Source: Brachycybe producta (lineage: Eukaryota > Arthropoda > Diplopoda > Playtdesmida > Andrognathidae). Taken from it: DNA of 64,000 nt. Below are positions 32,896-43,262 of this stretch, piece after piece; the stretch's first letter is position 1; each line of letters opens with the position of its first letter. The notes under the pieces are model-generated. The model saw only the letters and a list, made by a program, of their open reading frames with translations, ran no database searches and was not told where the DNA came from. Location of the stretch: contig JAUPFP010000002.1 in NCBI GenBank assembly GCA_036925085.1, positions 6,008,890-6,072,889 of the forward strand, in the 5' to 3' direction. The position numbers were made by a program, and so were the translations under genes.

Positions 32896-34125
32896 GTTGC
32901 ATTTTCCGGATTTTGGATTTCAGATAAATGATCCAAGAATGGTCATGGAAAGTTAGGTAGAAATTGTATTGTGTGGTTTTGGATATGAACCATGTTGCAT
33001 ATTTTGTTTGCGCCACAAGTTATGTGGTGTTGGTGGTGGCACTGTTGGCTCAATGACTCCATTGTTTCGCACGCATACCACAAACAGTTTTTTTTTGGCA
33101 ACTGTCGTTAAATATGTAGAGTGTGGAGGGTGTTGGAAAATTTGTAGTCAACACAAAATAAATGGTTTTTCTATTGGACATGTGTGCATGACAAGTGATT
33201 TTTTTTTCTTGCTCGGAAGTTTGCCTTCTTATTGCTCGCTCTCTCTCTCTCTCGCTCTCTCTGCCTTGCCTTAGTTGTTAGGGTTGCCATTAGTTAACCA
33301 GAAATAACTCAAAAAGTTTAATTAAGAAAAGAGTCAGAAAAGGGAGTGTGAGGTTTTTTTTTGCGTTAAGACTTTTAATAAGCTTTTTGCAATGATTGCC
33401 GCCGTTCAGGGGTTAATTACCCTACTCTTTTCTATATGTAAAACATTACATGTGTAATATGTTTGGGGGAGGAGGAGGAGGAGGAGGAGTTGTGTGATAT
33501 TCGCGTATTTTCTTCAACATTCTTGGCCTACATCATTTCTTTGTTGGCCATTGTTTTCTAGTAAAAATGAAGATTTAAAATTTTAATCTTTAGAGGGCTA
33601 AGATGTCAAGACTTGGTTAACCTTTTGTGTTTTTTTTTTGTAGTATGTGAGTTTAACATTGAACACTCAACTAGTAATTTTATATAAAATAGTGGGTGCA
33701 ATCAGAAATTAAAACTAATGTTATTGTAAAAGATTCTCTAGGTTGGTTGTTACATCCTACATCGGCGCTTCGCTCCGCGCTCCTGATAAATTTTGGTAAA
33801 CGTAAAATTATACATTTCGGAGTTACGAGAGGCTCTCGAGGGCCATCCCAATTTTGAAAAGTTCTCCAGTGCTGCACAGTTGCTTAGGGTTTTTTAGAGG
33901 TTCCTGTGGGCCTTCCAGTTTAGAGAGGCCTCTGAAGGCCCCGCATTTTCGAGAACATCCCAGCACCTTCAAGATTTACTAACTTTTTTTAGTTTTCAAC
34001 TAATACTGTCTATAGATCTAGTTAAGATTTTGTGCACGTATATCTTATTATGTTGTTAACAACTAGTTTATTGCAAAAGTGCAGGTGTTAGTTTTCGAAA
34101 TTCACATCATATTATATATATAATA
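32896..34125. other. No gene seen
   Basis: (TC)n at 33239-33262 and (GGA)n at 33468-33488. A less AT-biased block at 33740-33960 with repeated GAGAGGC-TC and GGGCC words has no clear structure. Confidence 0.5.
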
Positions 34126-34292
34126 TCCCAGGTCTGTGTATCTATCTATCTATATATCTGTCTCTGAAGTAACGCTGTACAACCATTGAAGCATGTCGGA
34201 ATTTATATAAATTTGAATAAATGAACGGCTTTTTTTCTCAAGGTCAACTATATGTTGCACACTCCCCATCCAAGAACCCCATGATATTAAAT

Positions 34293-34870
34293 GGGACTGG
34301 CTCACTACAGCTACCAGGCTCACTACAGCTACCAGGCTCACTGCAGCCACCAGGGTCACTACAGCTACCAAAAAGAAAATATAGACCTTTTTTTCATCAA
34401 AAGGGTCACTACAGCTACCGAGGGTCACTACAGCTACCAAAAAATATAGGCCTTTTTATTTATCAATACGTTTAGTTTAGATTACATTCGGTTCAGTTAG
34501 GTTTCATTATGTTCGATTAGGTTTCATTATGTTCGATTAGGTTTCATTATGTTCAGTAAGGTTCGGTTAGGATCGGTTAGGTTCGGTTAGGATCGGTTAG
34601 TATCAGTACTTTTTGGTTAGGATCGTTAAGGTAAGGTTCAGTAAGGTTTTATTAGGTAAGGTTAGGGAGAAAGGGTTATTTTTTTTAGCTGTAGTGAAAA
34701 GAAAGTGATAAAAAAATATCTATATTTTGTTCCCCTATTTTTTGGTAGCTGTAGTGACTCTTCTGATGAACAAAAGGTCTATTAATTTTTTTGGTAGCGG
34801 TAGTGACCCAAGTAGCTGTTCTCCTCCTAGTAGCGCTTGCAAGCCTTGGTAGCTGTAGTGACCCCCAACC
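34293..34870. mobile_element. 578-bp MITE with 8-bp target duplication
   Basis: Inserted into Helitron copy 2 with a perfect 8-bp duplication TATTAAAT (34285-34292 and 34871-34878). Termini share GG-TC-or-GCTCACTACAGCTACC (left GGGACTGGCTCACTACAG; right, reversed, GGTTGGGGGTCACTACAG). CACTACAGCTACC recurs several times under each end. The centre (34490-34670) is a chain of GGTTAGG/GGTTCGG/GGATCGG words. The 8-bp duplication suggests hAT or a similar superfamily, but the ends are not a clear hAT CAGNG. Confidence 0.85.
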
Positions 34871-35001
34871 TATTAAATTGGAGAGGGGAAAAGGTTGGAA
34901 AGTGTAGAGGGGGAGAGAGAAACGTGAAGGGAGGAAAAAAGGGGGAGGGGTGACTGAAATTGAAATGAAAGGAGTAAACAAGGGATTCAAGGAACCCTAT
35001 A

Positions 35002-35905
35002 GACCTCCATTGCTTTAATATATGCTTTCATATATCAAATAACCAACTTTTTTTCATTGTGCGCATGTGTACGCACATGTACACACTTGTGCGCATGTGT
35101 ACGCACATGTACACACTTGTGCGCATGTGTACGCACATGTACACACGTGTGCGCAAGTGTACGCACATGTACACACGTGTGCGCATGTGTACGCACATGT
35201 ACACACGTGTGCGCATGTGTACGCACATGTACACACGTGTGTGCATGTGTATATATATAATCACACATGTATGTACTCATGTACATGACATAGTTACATG
35301 TGATGCGCATGCGTCATTCATTTGTAATAATATGGGTTTAAAATGAAAATACGTCACATGTATTCTAATATACAAAAATAATAACAGAACATAGAAAGGA
35401 ACACCCCTCCTAAATAATAGAAAAGTCCCCCCTTTCGAATGCTACAACTGAAAAGAGGAAGAATCTCGATTTTTTGAAAAAAAAATTACGTTTTTAAAAA
35501 ATCGAAATTTTATATATCAAATCGCTCTAAAATTCCAATTTTTTCCAGTTTCATCGTCAGAATGTTTACATCATTTTAGGTCTGATGACATTTTATTGTA
35601 GGTGGCCCCGTTTTCGAGTTGTTCGACCCACTAAAAATTATGACCAAAAACTCAAAATTTGTTTCTAAAAAATTCATAGAAAAATAACCCCTGGGTAAAA
35701 TTTTCTAATTTTTTGTCAGGAGCTTCATATTGACCCACGGAATCAAATAAAAAATACTGCATGTCTTTATCTCATTCCGTTCTTGAGTTGTTCGAGGAAC
35801 TAAATCGGGTTCCGGACACACACAAAGCCACACAGACATCCTTTTTTTGCCCCTTTTCTTGCATGATCCTATATACCTCCATTGCTCTATTGAGCAATGG
35901 AGGTC
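35002..35905. mobile_element. 904-bp insertion of unknown class
   Basis: GACCTCCATTGCT (35002-35014) is the inverse of AGCAATGGAGGTC (35893-35905). The right end also carries a second direct-orientation copy, CCTATATACCTCCATTGCTC (35870-35889), which makes a terminal hairpin, and CCTATA precedes the left terminus too. No clean target duplication is seen; extra bases at the left junction (GGATTCAAGGAACCCTATA) are not in other Helitron copies. The interior holds the 30-bp minisatellite and two related CGTT-T-GAGTTGTTCGA words. Confidence 0.6.
35059..35260. repeat. 30-bp alternating purine-pyrimidine minisatellite
   Basis: Six full units (35059-35238) of TGTGCGCATGTGTACGCACA plus TGTACACAC(T/G), then a degenerate one. 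The unit alternates purine and pyrimidine almost throughout, is nearly self-complementary, and its length is a multiple of three without a stop in any frame, so all six frames stay open. Those frames are not evidence of coding. Confidence 0.95.
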
Positions 35906-35984
35906 AAAAAGGAACAAACGACGCGCATGCGCACAATTGCCTGTGAATTTTGCTCCCGTCATTTATGATGGGTTACCCCACTAC

Positions 35985-36189
35985 TTCTTAAATAAAACGC
36001 ATGTTAAGTGCACTTCTCGGCAGTGTATAACATTTAATGTTTGGCGCACCGGCTCCTTGCCGTTTGGGCCTGTCTTGTTTGTAGAAGTGGGATTGCTCCA
36101 CCTCCTCATATAGGCAGGTTCTATAAAAGAAAGAAAATCCAGAAATGGTTCAGTTTTGCACAGATAGGGTTGTAATTCATAATGATTAC
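35985..36189. other. No gene seen
   Basis: Short mixed-composition stretch; an 88-codon frame starting in the Helitron end reads through it without any domain. Confidence 0.5.
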
Positions 36190-36348
36190 TTAGGGCGAGT
36201 GCAGACGACAGAAAAATCGGTGGCAGACAATGCCAGGCAGTTTAGTCGGACAGAATGACTGATGGTCGTGCGCAATTGCGTTTTGTATGCGCTGACCCTA
36301 CTACAAATCACTCTGCCACCGATTGTCTGTCGTCTGCGCTCGCCCTAA
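36190..36348. mobile_element. 159-bp hairpin MITE
   Basis: TTAGGGCGAGTGCAGACGAC at the left mirrors GTCGTCTGCGCTCGCCCTAA at the right, continuing with ATCGGTGGCAGA / TCTGCCACCGAT. The loop has TGCGCAATTGCG. Strongly GC-rich against its surroundings. Target duplication unclear. Confidence 0.8.
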
Positions 36349-37187
36349 CTGTGACATATAGTCAAAGCTTAACATGTGGATTTTTCATAGGATTTTTAAC
36401 GTAAAATTTAATAATTTAAGAATTTAATTTAGAACTAGCTTAGATTTAAGTATCGATTAAGAATGCGACTCCCAAGTTTGAAATCTATTTTTTTTTATAA
36501 AAAACAAAATCCCTGCTGAAAAATAAGAGTAAGAATATTTCCAAGGAATATCACTTTCAGAGAATATTCGCCAAAAAATGGGAACTTTAAAACACTCGTT
36601 GAAACTGTCACATTATGGACATTTTACTGTATATTTTGGTCCATTCCTTGCTTCTTATCATCATATTGATTATATTACTGAGGGATTTTTTTGTTTTGTT
36701 TTTAAATATAATTTATGACCTGAACAAGTGATCTTCAATAAAAGTTTAATTTTAAATATAACATTAGTTTTCTCAAAGAGAGTTAAAGAGAAAAAAAATC
36801 CATTGAGTAAAAGAAAAACCGGTTTTTTTTTTCTTCTTCTGATAATAAAAGAGGTGTAGATCTACATGTATTTCAAAAATGGGAATCATTGATCTTTAAT
36901 GGTTTTGAAAATGTGATAATTTGTTCGTGTGCTGCTGCTGCTGCTGCATCCAACTAACTGTGTGCTAAAACATGAACATCATCACATTTCTTTTACATAT
37001 TTTAAATTGGAATGCAATGAGAGAGAGAGAGAGAGAGAAACTTTTTACAGATTTTTACAAACGTTTTTCTTTTTGTATTCTTATTATTCTCGTAAATTGG
37101 TGTGAGACTTATTTTGCATCTCATCATGAAGGGGGTTATATTTAGAAAATCTAGTTTTTTTTACACTTTTTAACAGTTCGGTTGTAT
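36349..37187. other. No gene seen
   Basis: (CTG)n at 36933-36946 and (GA)n at 37019-37038, otherwise AT-rich. Confidence 0.55.
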
Positions 37188-37561
37188 CCAGCTGGGACGA
37201 TTCTAACTGGAAACAAAACTAAGGGTTGGAGGTGGAGGCTAGCAGGGAGGTTGAAGGTAGCATAAAAAAGGATAAACAAAAGAGCGGTTACATAGCATAA
37301 AGTATATGCATCTGGAGCATAAAATATATTTACAAATCGGAGTGGTGAAATAAAAACACAGCGAATTTATCCCTTAAAAGTATTTTTAAGATAAATTGTA
37401 AATTCTGTTTTGCACTCCATTCCGCTCCAAATGCTCGTGATTTTATGCAAATTTAACTGCTCTTTTGTTTATTCTTTTTTAATACCTCCGCGCGGCCACG
37501 CCACGACTAGCCTCCACTTCTTACCCTTGATGGTCGTCCCAGTTAGAATCGTCCCAGCTGG
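37188..37561. mobile_element. 374-bp foldback element
   Basis: CCAGCTGGGACGATTCTAAC at the left mirrors GTTAGAATCGTCCCAGCTGG at the right. The imperfect arms run on: GGAGGCTAGC / GACTAGCCTCC, AAACAAAAGAGCGGTTA / TAACTGCTCTTTTGTTT, and GCATAAAATATATTTACAAATCGGAGTGG / CCATTCCGCTCC. The 75-codon frame inside is not meaningful. Confidence 0.75.
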
Positions 37562-38015
37562 AGATCACCACGGGTTCATTATGCTATTATTTCTACCCAA
37601 GTACTTTTATAAAAAAAAAACCAACCACATGCCGTGACAAATTGGTACTATTTTTTTTTTTTGAAAAATGCTTCTTTCGATTTTTTTTTTTATTATAAAT
37701 ACAAAAAAATTGTAGTATTTTCATCCATAATTTGGCTTTCATTTTGTTTCTCTATATGATTTTTTTTTATAGAAATATGAATGGATTTTATATGGTCAGG
37801 AATTTGAATTTGTGTGTTACAAGAGGTTTCTTTTTAACCTACTGAAGAACAAGAAGAAGAAGCTTATCTGAAACGATTTTTCAATTATAGCTGGATTGGA
37901 TAAATTTGGGTTCAGTTGTATAACGAATTGCCATTGCAAAATATGCAAATGAAAATAAATTATGGAATGGAATTCTGGGTAATAGTGGGTATTATGCATT
38001 GTAGAAGCTGCGGAC
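37562..38015. other. No gene seen
   Basis: Poly-A/T tracts and AT-rich DNA. Confidence 0.55.
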
Positions 38016-38087
38016 GCCTCGATAGCACAGTTGGGATAGTAGCCTCCGCTTGCGGTGTTGGGGGGGGGGGGGTGTCTCCGGTTCGAA
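38016..38087 (+). repeat. tRNA-like SINE head, interrupted by G13
   Basis: GCCTCGATAGCACAGTTGGGATAG has an A-box (TAGCACAGTTGG, 38023-38034) and CCGGTTCGAAAAT a B-box core (GGTTCGAA). A G13 run (38060-38072) sits where the variable region would be. The 3' end runs directly into a family-E fragment. A tRNA-derived SINE or tRNA pseudogene is inferred. Confidence 0.5.
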
Positions 38088-38885
38088 AATAGAAAGTGTT
38101 TTAGAAACTAGAAAGGTATAACTCGATCTCTTAAACAAACCATTACCCCCAGGATTTTTTGGTTGAAATATCGTCTAGACTTACCCAACAATTGCTAAAA
38201 TAATTTTTAAAATTAAAAATAAGACATTAAAGTTATTAAAAAAAAATCTTAAAAATGCAGTGACTTTTATTAGTCACTAAACGACGCCCCCCCCCCCTCT
38301 CAATTTAGTGGTAAATGTTGTCACCTCATATTTCCATAATTCCTTATTTAAATACATACATTCCCTGTTCATATTAAACTCAATACAACTTTCACATCAA
38401 CTCGAGAGCCATACATGGCAGGTGGGAGATAATTCCAATATTAAATTCATGGTTCTTTGAAATGAATAGGAAATACGTGTATTTGAATAGTGAATTAAAA
38501 GTAATGTTAAGTGAGAACACAAGCAAACGGTTTAAATATCGATATATCGATATTTACAAAACTTTAATTTTTGTCTATAAAAAGTTTATTTTGAAAGATA
38601 TTAACATTAAATTGATTTAGTGATTTACTCTTCTAGTAACTGAAACGCTTTTCTAGTTTTTCTTCATTTTGCTCTTTTTCTAAAAAGACAACAACATAAT
38701 GGAAGTTCGAAAATCAGCTTATGCTTAAATTATCTTAATAGCATCTTGATTATCTTTCAAAATAAACTTTTTTAGACAATAATTTTTAAAACATAAATTT
38801 TTAAACATAAAAGTTGAGCTACCCCTCTAGTTTCTAAAACACTTTTCAAGTTTCTCTTTAGTTTTCTAAAGACAGAATAATCTGA
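38088..38885 (+). mobile_element. Family E element split by family K
   Basis: Left piece 38088-38142 (GTGTTTTAGAAACTAGAAAGGTATAACTCGATC) and right piece about 38560-38885 (TTGTCTATAAAAAGTTTATTTTGAAAG, TTCTAGTAACTGAAACGC, CTAAAAAGACAACA, a second TTTCTAAAACACTTTTCAAG block). The right piece seems to hold two partial E ends. Family K lies between the pieces. Confidence 0.6.
38143..38520 (+). mobile_element. Family K element, copy 1
   Basis: Starts ACCATTACCCCCAGGATTTTT and runs through AATTGCTAAAATAATTTTTAAAATT, AGTCACTAAACGACG, GTTGTCACCTCATATTTCC, a Z of CATTCCCTGTTCATATT and CTCGAGAGCC, then the mirror GAATAGGAAATACGTGTATTTGAATAGTGAATTAAAAGTAATGTTAAGTGAGAACA. Its right end is missing relative to copy 2. 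Confidence 0.65.
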
Positions 38886-39715
38886 GTTTGATGGGGGTTT
38901 AGCAAATTCTTTTTTTGCAAAACGCAAAGAAGAATTTTCGAGACGTTTTCACCAACAAAAAAAAATTTGGGTGATTCGGATGGATATTAATGGCGCATGA
39001 TCGTTTTTGAATGGCGTCATGATGGCGGCGCTGCATTTTCATCCGCGTGGTGATTATTTTTGTGAATGGGCTTACGATGAATAAGCAAAATAGAACACGT
39101 TTTGCACGTTTCGCTTTTTTTTTTTGGTTAAATTTTAACCAAAAAAAAAAATGAACACACAAACACATATAAAAACATTGAATAACTTCTATGTTTAATC
39201 AGGCGTTTCTCTGACGAAACCGTCCGAAGTTTGTTGAGTTTTTGAGAGCGTTTTTTTTAAAAAAAACTTCTCAAATTATCAAGAGACTCCACATTTTTTT
39301 CTTTAAAGAGTTTTTCAATTCAGCTTTTTTAATGGTCATTCGTCAAGAAATGCAAAAGTTTGCATAAAATGCACTGGAATGCATAATTACTAGAGTTCGG
39401 ATTTTTATGCACCTATCTGGAAAGTGTTTCTCAATTTTTGTGGTCCAAGTACCAATTGCAAAGTAATCATCATCATCATCATCATCATCATTAGAGCACA
39501 CTGGGCCAGTCCACGGGATCCGCCACTTTGAGTGGCACTTGTTCACAAAAGTAAAACATGTGTTATGCTGTATTTACACTTTCCAAAATAAAGTTAACTG
39601 AGCACACACAACGGAATATTGTGCGTATAAACTACGAGGTACATTGTTGGCACAAACCATGTGGTTCTTTAGCACTTAATAGAAATATGTCATAAAATAA
39701 CAAAAGAATGTATTA
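38886..39715. other. No gene seen
   Basis: Contains (ATC)n at 39466-39490 on the plus strand and TTTTTTTTAAAAAAAACTTC palindromic AT. The 89-codon frame at 38899-39168 has no domain. Confidence 0.5.
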
Positions 39716-40232
39716 ACGACACCATTGTTAAAATCCGATTGCTAAAATATTTTTTAAAAATTATTAATGACTTTTCATGAGTCACAAAACGAAAGTCTAC
39801 CCCTCTAATCAGTTGTCAATGTTGTCAACTCGCGTTTTCATAATTCCTTAATGATTAATCAAATGCATGTATTCCCTTTTAATATTCAACTCAATACAAC
39901 CTTGAAATCAGCTCGAGAGCTCAAAGCCATGTACAGTAGTACTTTGGTATGAATAGGGAATATACGTATTTGAATAGGGAATTAAAAGTAATGTGAGGTG
40001 ACAACATCAACATCTGAGTAGATACTAGAAAGTAGATTTTTTTTTATTGCCAATGTTTGTTGTTTGGTGGCGCATCTATCTGATAAAAGCCATTTATATG
40101 AAGTTGAAATTGAATTTTAATTTTTTAAATTATATTAATGACTTATTTTAAATTTTAAAAAATCATTTTGGCAATCATTGGGTGAGTCTTGACAATATTT
40201 TAACAAGAAATTTCTGGAGGTAATGGTCTCTT
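39716..40232 (+). mobile_element. Family K element, copy 2
   Basis: Colinear with copy 1, with both ends present: left ACACCATTGTTAAAATCCGATTGCTAAAATA, right TCATTTTGGCAATCATTGGGTGAGTCTTGACAATATTTTAACAAGAAATTTCTGGAGGTAATGGT. Near-palindromic overall: CATTCCC/GGGAATA and GTTGTCAA-TC/GAGGTGACAAC mirror each other around CTCGAGAGCTC. Confidence 0.7.
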
Positions 40233-41004
40233 TAAAGCAAATGCTACAGTAAGCTTTGCTAAACAAATGAATACAACTTACAAAACATTTTTTTTTGGTC
40301 AGAATTAGTAATAATTAATTAGTAATTATCAATTAGTAATCACATTTTGTGGATCTCCCTTTGCTAGTTTCAGATACTCTTCCTGTATGTAATGTGTATT
40401 TTATTGAGCAGAAATCCAATTTGGTCATTGCTGGTAGTTTTTTAGGGGGGAAAGGAGGTGGGATCAATTTTCGGTTTTAATTTATTTTTTTTAAAATAGT
40501 TGTTAGAATAATAATTCTATTAATATAAAGGTTTTTGAAATTATTTGACTTTTGCATTTTCTACTCAATTGCTTTAGCCATTAAATTGTGCTTTTTTCCT
40601 GTAAAATAAATGAATAATTTGTTTTCATATTTTGCAATTTTTTTTTATAAATTTATTTTCTGTTTGCATAAAACAAACAATTTCGAAACATTGAAATGGA
40701 CAAAGTGAATAACAATTTATAGATTCTCGGATACTGACCACATTTCTTGACTACCCACCAATAAATTTATAAATTTTACATAGCTAAACATGGATGAAGA
40801 ATGTAGAAGAAACAAAAGGATGAAAAATTGTGTATAGAATTGGAATTATTTTGATTTCATTTTATATGAACAACAAGTCTTAAAAAAAATGTGAAACTGC
40901 TTTTCCTGACCAACAAAACACTGACATATTCAGGATTTAAAGTTGAGTGAATTGAGAGAGAGAGAATGAGAGTGAGAGAGCGAGAGGGGGGAGGAAGAGA
41001 GAGA

Positions 41005-41038
<34 letters not shown>

Positions 41039-42063
41039 ATCTCAACAAACATTTCATGTTGGAAATGTCGAATGAACAACAACTACTACTATTATTATTA
41101 TTAACAATGTTGTTGTTGTTGTTCTTATTCAAACATTTTGTTTAAATATAGAATGTTTTTCAATGATATATAGTAAGGTTTTTTTTTTATATCTAAAAAA
41201 ATTTCCTGTTTTCGTTTATTTTTCGATGCCTTGTTATTTCTTATTTGTAATTTTTCTGTTTACAAATTTTTGTATTTATTATATGGGTTGTCAAATTTGC
41301 ATACATGAGTGTTTTACTGGATTTTTTTTATATAATATACTTATTATTTTATGTTTTGAAAACATAAATACTGAAAATACTTCTTAGATTTTTTTTTTCT
41401 CTCGTTATTTGAAATTCCATTATGAGAATTTTAGTGACATTCTTTGATTTTTTTAAAGGAAAATCTTAAACAAATGATGTTCTACAATGGGTTTAGGGGG
41501 GAGGGGGTTGTAGACAAACAAACAATGAAATTTTCTTTCTTGTTTTAATGTTTACGTTTCTGACATTAATTAGTTTCTTTTTCTTTATGTTATTTTTTTC
41601 AGAAGACATATTTTAATTGTTATTCATTTATAAATCGATACATTATATTACTTTACAATCCCACTTTACTTATTAATGCAAAGAATCTAACTGAAGCTTC
41701 AAAGTGAAAATGGAGGTAAAGCTGAAGAGGAGAAAAACATGATCTTGAAAGGTGTAAGTTTGTCAGTTTTTGCCGTTTCAACAAAAGCTTTGCGATTTAC
41801 AGAAACAAAAACTGTGCTTTTTTGAAATTTTTAGCTGAAATTTATTAGCAGTTTTTATCAAACTTGGTAAATTTTTTCAACTCAAAGAAGCCATATTATT
41901 CCACAAATGATGTCATAAACAATGAAACATGTAATCAGTTTCTGACAATTGGCATTGAAGAGGTCATATTTGTTACCTTGCATAATAATTATATTTTAAT
42001 TAAGAAATAAATTAATATTTATATTAAAGTTAAATAATTGATTAATAAAGAAATAAATTAAAA
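40233..42063. other. No gene seen
   Basis: (GA)-rich tract at 40953-41038, (ATT)n then (GTT)n near 41086-41122. T-rich hydrophobic frame 41163-41387 is compositional. Confidence 0.55.
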
Positions 42064-42166
42064 TTAAATAATTTTAAAAAATGAAATGTTTAAAAATTAA
42101 ATAATTTTAAAAAATGAAATGTTTAAAAATTAAATAATTTTAAAAAATGAAATGTTTAAAAATAAT
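42064..42166. repeat. 33-bp AT minisatellite
   Basis: Three near-identical units of TTAAATAATTTTAAAAAATG plus AAATGTTTAAAAA. Confidence 0.85.
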
Positions 42167-42440
42167 TTTTTTTAAAATATAAAGCATGTTCACCAATAGC
42201 TGCGTTTTAGCATTAAAAGTATGCTGTTATCGCAGTTATTGCTGTTATGCTTTAATCACTCAATGAGCAACCATTTTTGTTTATTCAGCTTAAAATTGCT
42301 TCAGCTTGTCTATGAAATGCTGAAACTGATCCTTCCAAGCAGTTATAATGATTTTGTGTTTTGGAAATTAAGACAATTGTATGACATTACATGTGTATGA
42401 ATTGTTTTATAAAACTTTTTCGTAATTTAATATTTAAAAA

Positions 42441-42757
42441 CTAGTGGGGTAACCCGTCATAAATGACGGGAGCAAAATTCACAGGCAATTGTGCGCATGC
42501 GCGTCGTTTTTTTCTTTTTTTACTCTTTTCATTTCAATTTCAGTTTCCTCCCTCCTACTTTTTCCCCCTCCACGTTTCTCTCTCTCCCCCCCTTTCTACA
42601 CTTTCCAACCTTTCCCCCCCCCCTCTCTCCTATTTAGTATCATGGTCATATATTTGACCTTGAGAAAAAAAAGCGGTTCATTTATTCATTTAAATTTATA
42701 TAAATTCCGACGCGCTTCAAGGTTTTTTGTGACACACACACACACACAGACCTGGCT
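42441..42757 (-). mobile_element. Helitron-type element, family A copy 3
   Basis: On the minus strand it ends CTAG next to a T (42440 is A on plus), with the hairpin CCCGTCATAAATGACGGG (42453-42470) at family spacing. GCGCATGCGCGTCG and the pyrimidine-rich body (CT-rich on plus) match copies 1, 2 and 4. The 5' TC has mutated, and a (CA)n tract has replaced the (TATC)n region. Confidence 0.8.
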
Positions 42758-42904
42758 TAATATATATATATATATATAATATAATATTTCTAACATGTCT
42801 GCATTATGTGACTATTATTATTATAATTATTTTAAAAAAGGAAGGCAGTAAATTTCAATTTTATCAATATGTGACCCTCATATAAATGAGTTGAGATTCC
42901 TCCA

Positions 42905-43262
42905 GTCTTAATGCGGTTTTAAAGTGTAAAACGCTGCTAAAACTATGGTTAATCTGTCTTTGAGGTGTAAAATGAAGAAAAAACCTGCATGTGTTTTAGA
43001 AACTAGAAGGGGTAACTCAATGACTTAAGGGAATTTTCATGTTGATATCTTAAAATAAGTTTTTTATTGCAGCATGAAAATGACCCAACTTTAAGCAGAC
43101 GATATTTTTAAAATATTGTCCATAAAAAGTTTACTTTGAACGATGATGCCAACATGAAAATGACTGAGCTACTCTTCTAGTTTCTAAATCACTTTCTAGT
43201 TTTTCTTAATTTTGTTCCTGAAAGACAGAATCTAATCAAAGAGTTCGAAAATCAGATTTAGA
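42905..43262 (+). mobile_element. Family E element, near-complete copy
   Basis: Best single copy for the family: GCGGTTTTAAAGTGTAAAACGC, AACTATGGTTAATCTGTCTTTGAGGTG, GTGTTTTAGAAACTAGAAGGGGTAACTCAA, ATTTTCATGTTGATATCTTAAAATAAG, TGTCCATAAAAAGTTTACTTTGAA, ACATGAAAATGACTGAGCTACTCTTCTAGTTTCTAAA and TTGTTCCTGAAAGACAGA. The two halves are imperfect reverse complements, so the element is about 350 bp of long terminal inverted repeat. Confidence 0.75.

Larger units (their letters stand above)
34126..35984 (+). mobile_element. Helitron-type element, family A copy 2, split twice
   Basis: Begins TCCCAGGTCTGTG after an A at 34125. Its 3' hairpin CCCGTCA / TGATGGG and GGTTACCCCACTAC are at 35955-35984. 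Compared with copy 1 it carries two insertions, 34293-34870 and about 35002-35905; removing both leaves an element of roughly the family length. The terminal CTAG has become CTAC. Confidence 0.85.

Noticed and set aside
34490-34670. TTAGG-type telomeric repeat
   Set aside because: Units vary (GGTTAGG, GGTTCGG, GGATCGG) and lie inside a MITE, not a telomere array.
35028-35346. Six overlapping open frames on both strands
   Set aside because: All translate the 30-bp minisatellite, which has no stop in any frame.
41163-41387. Possible multi-span membrane protein
   Set aside because: Hydrophobicity follows from T-rich DNA; no family match or gene context.
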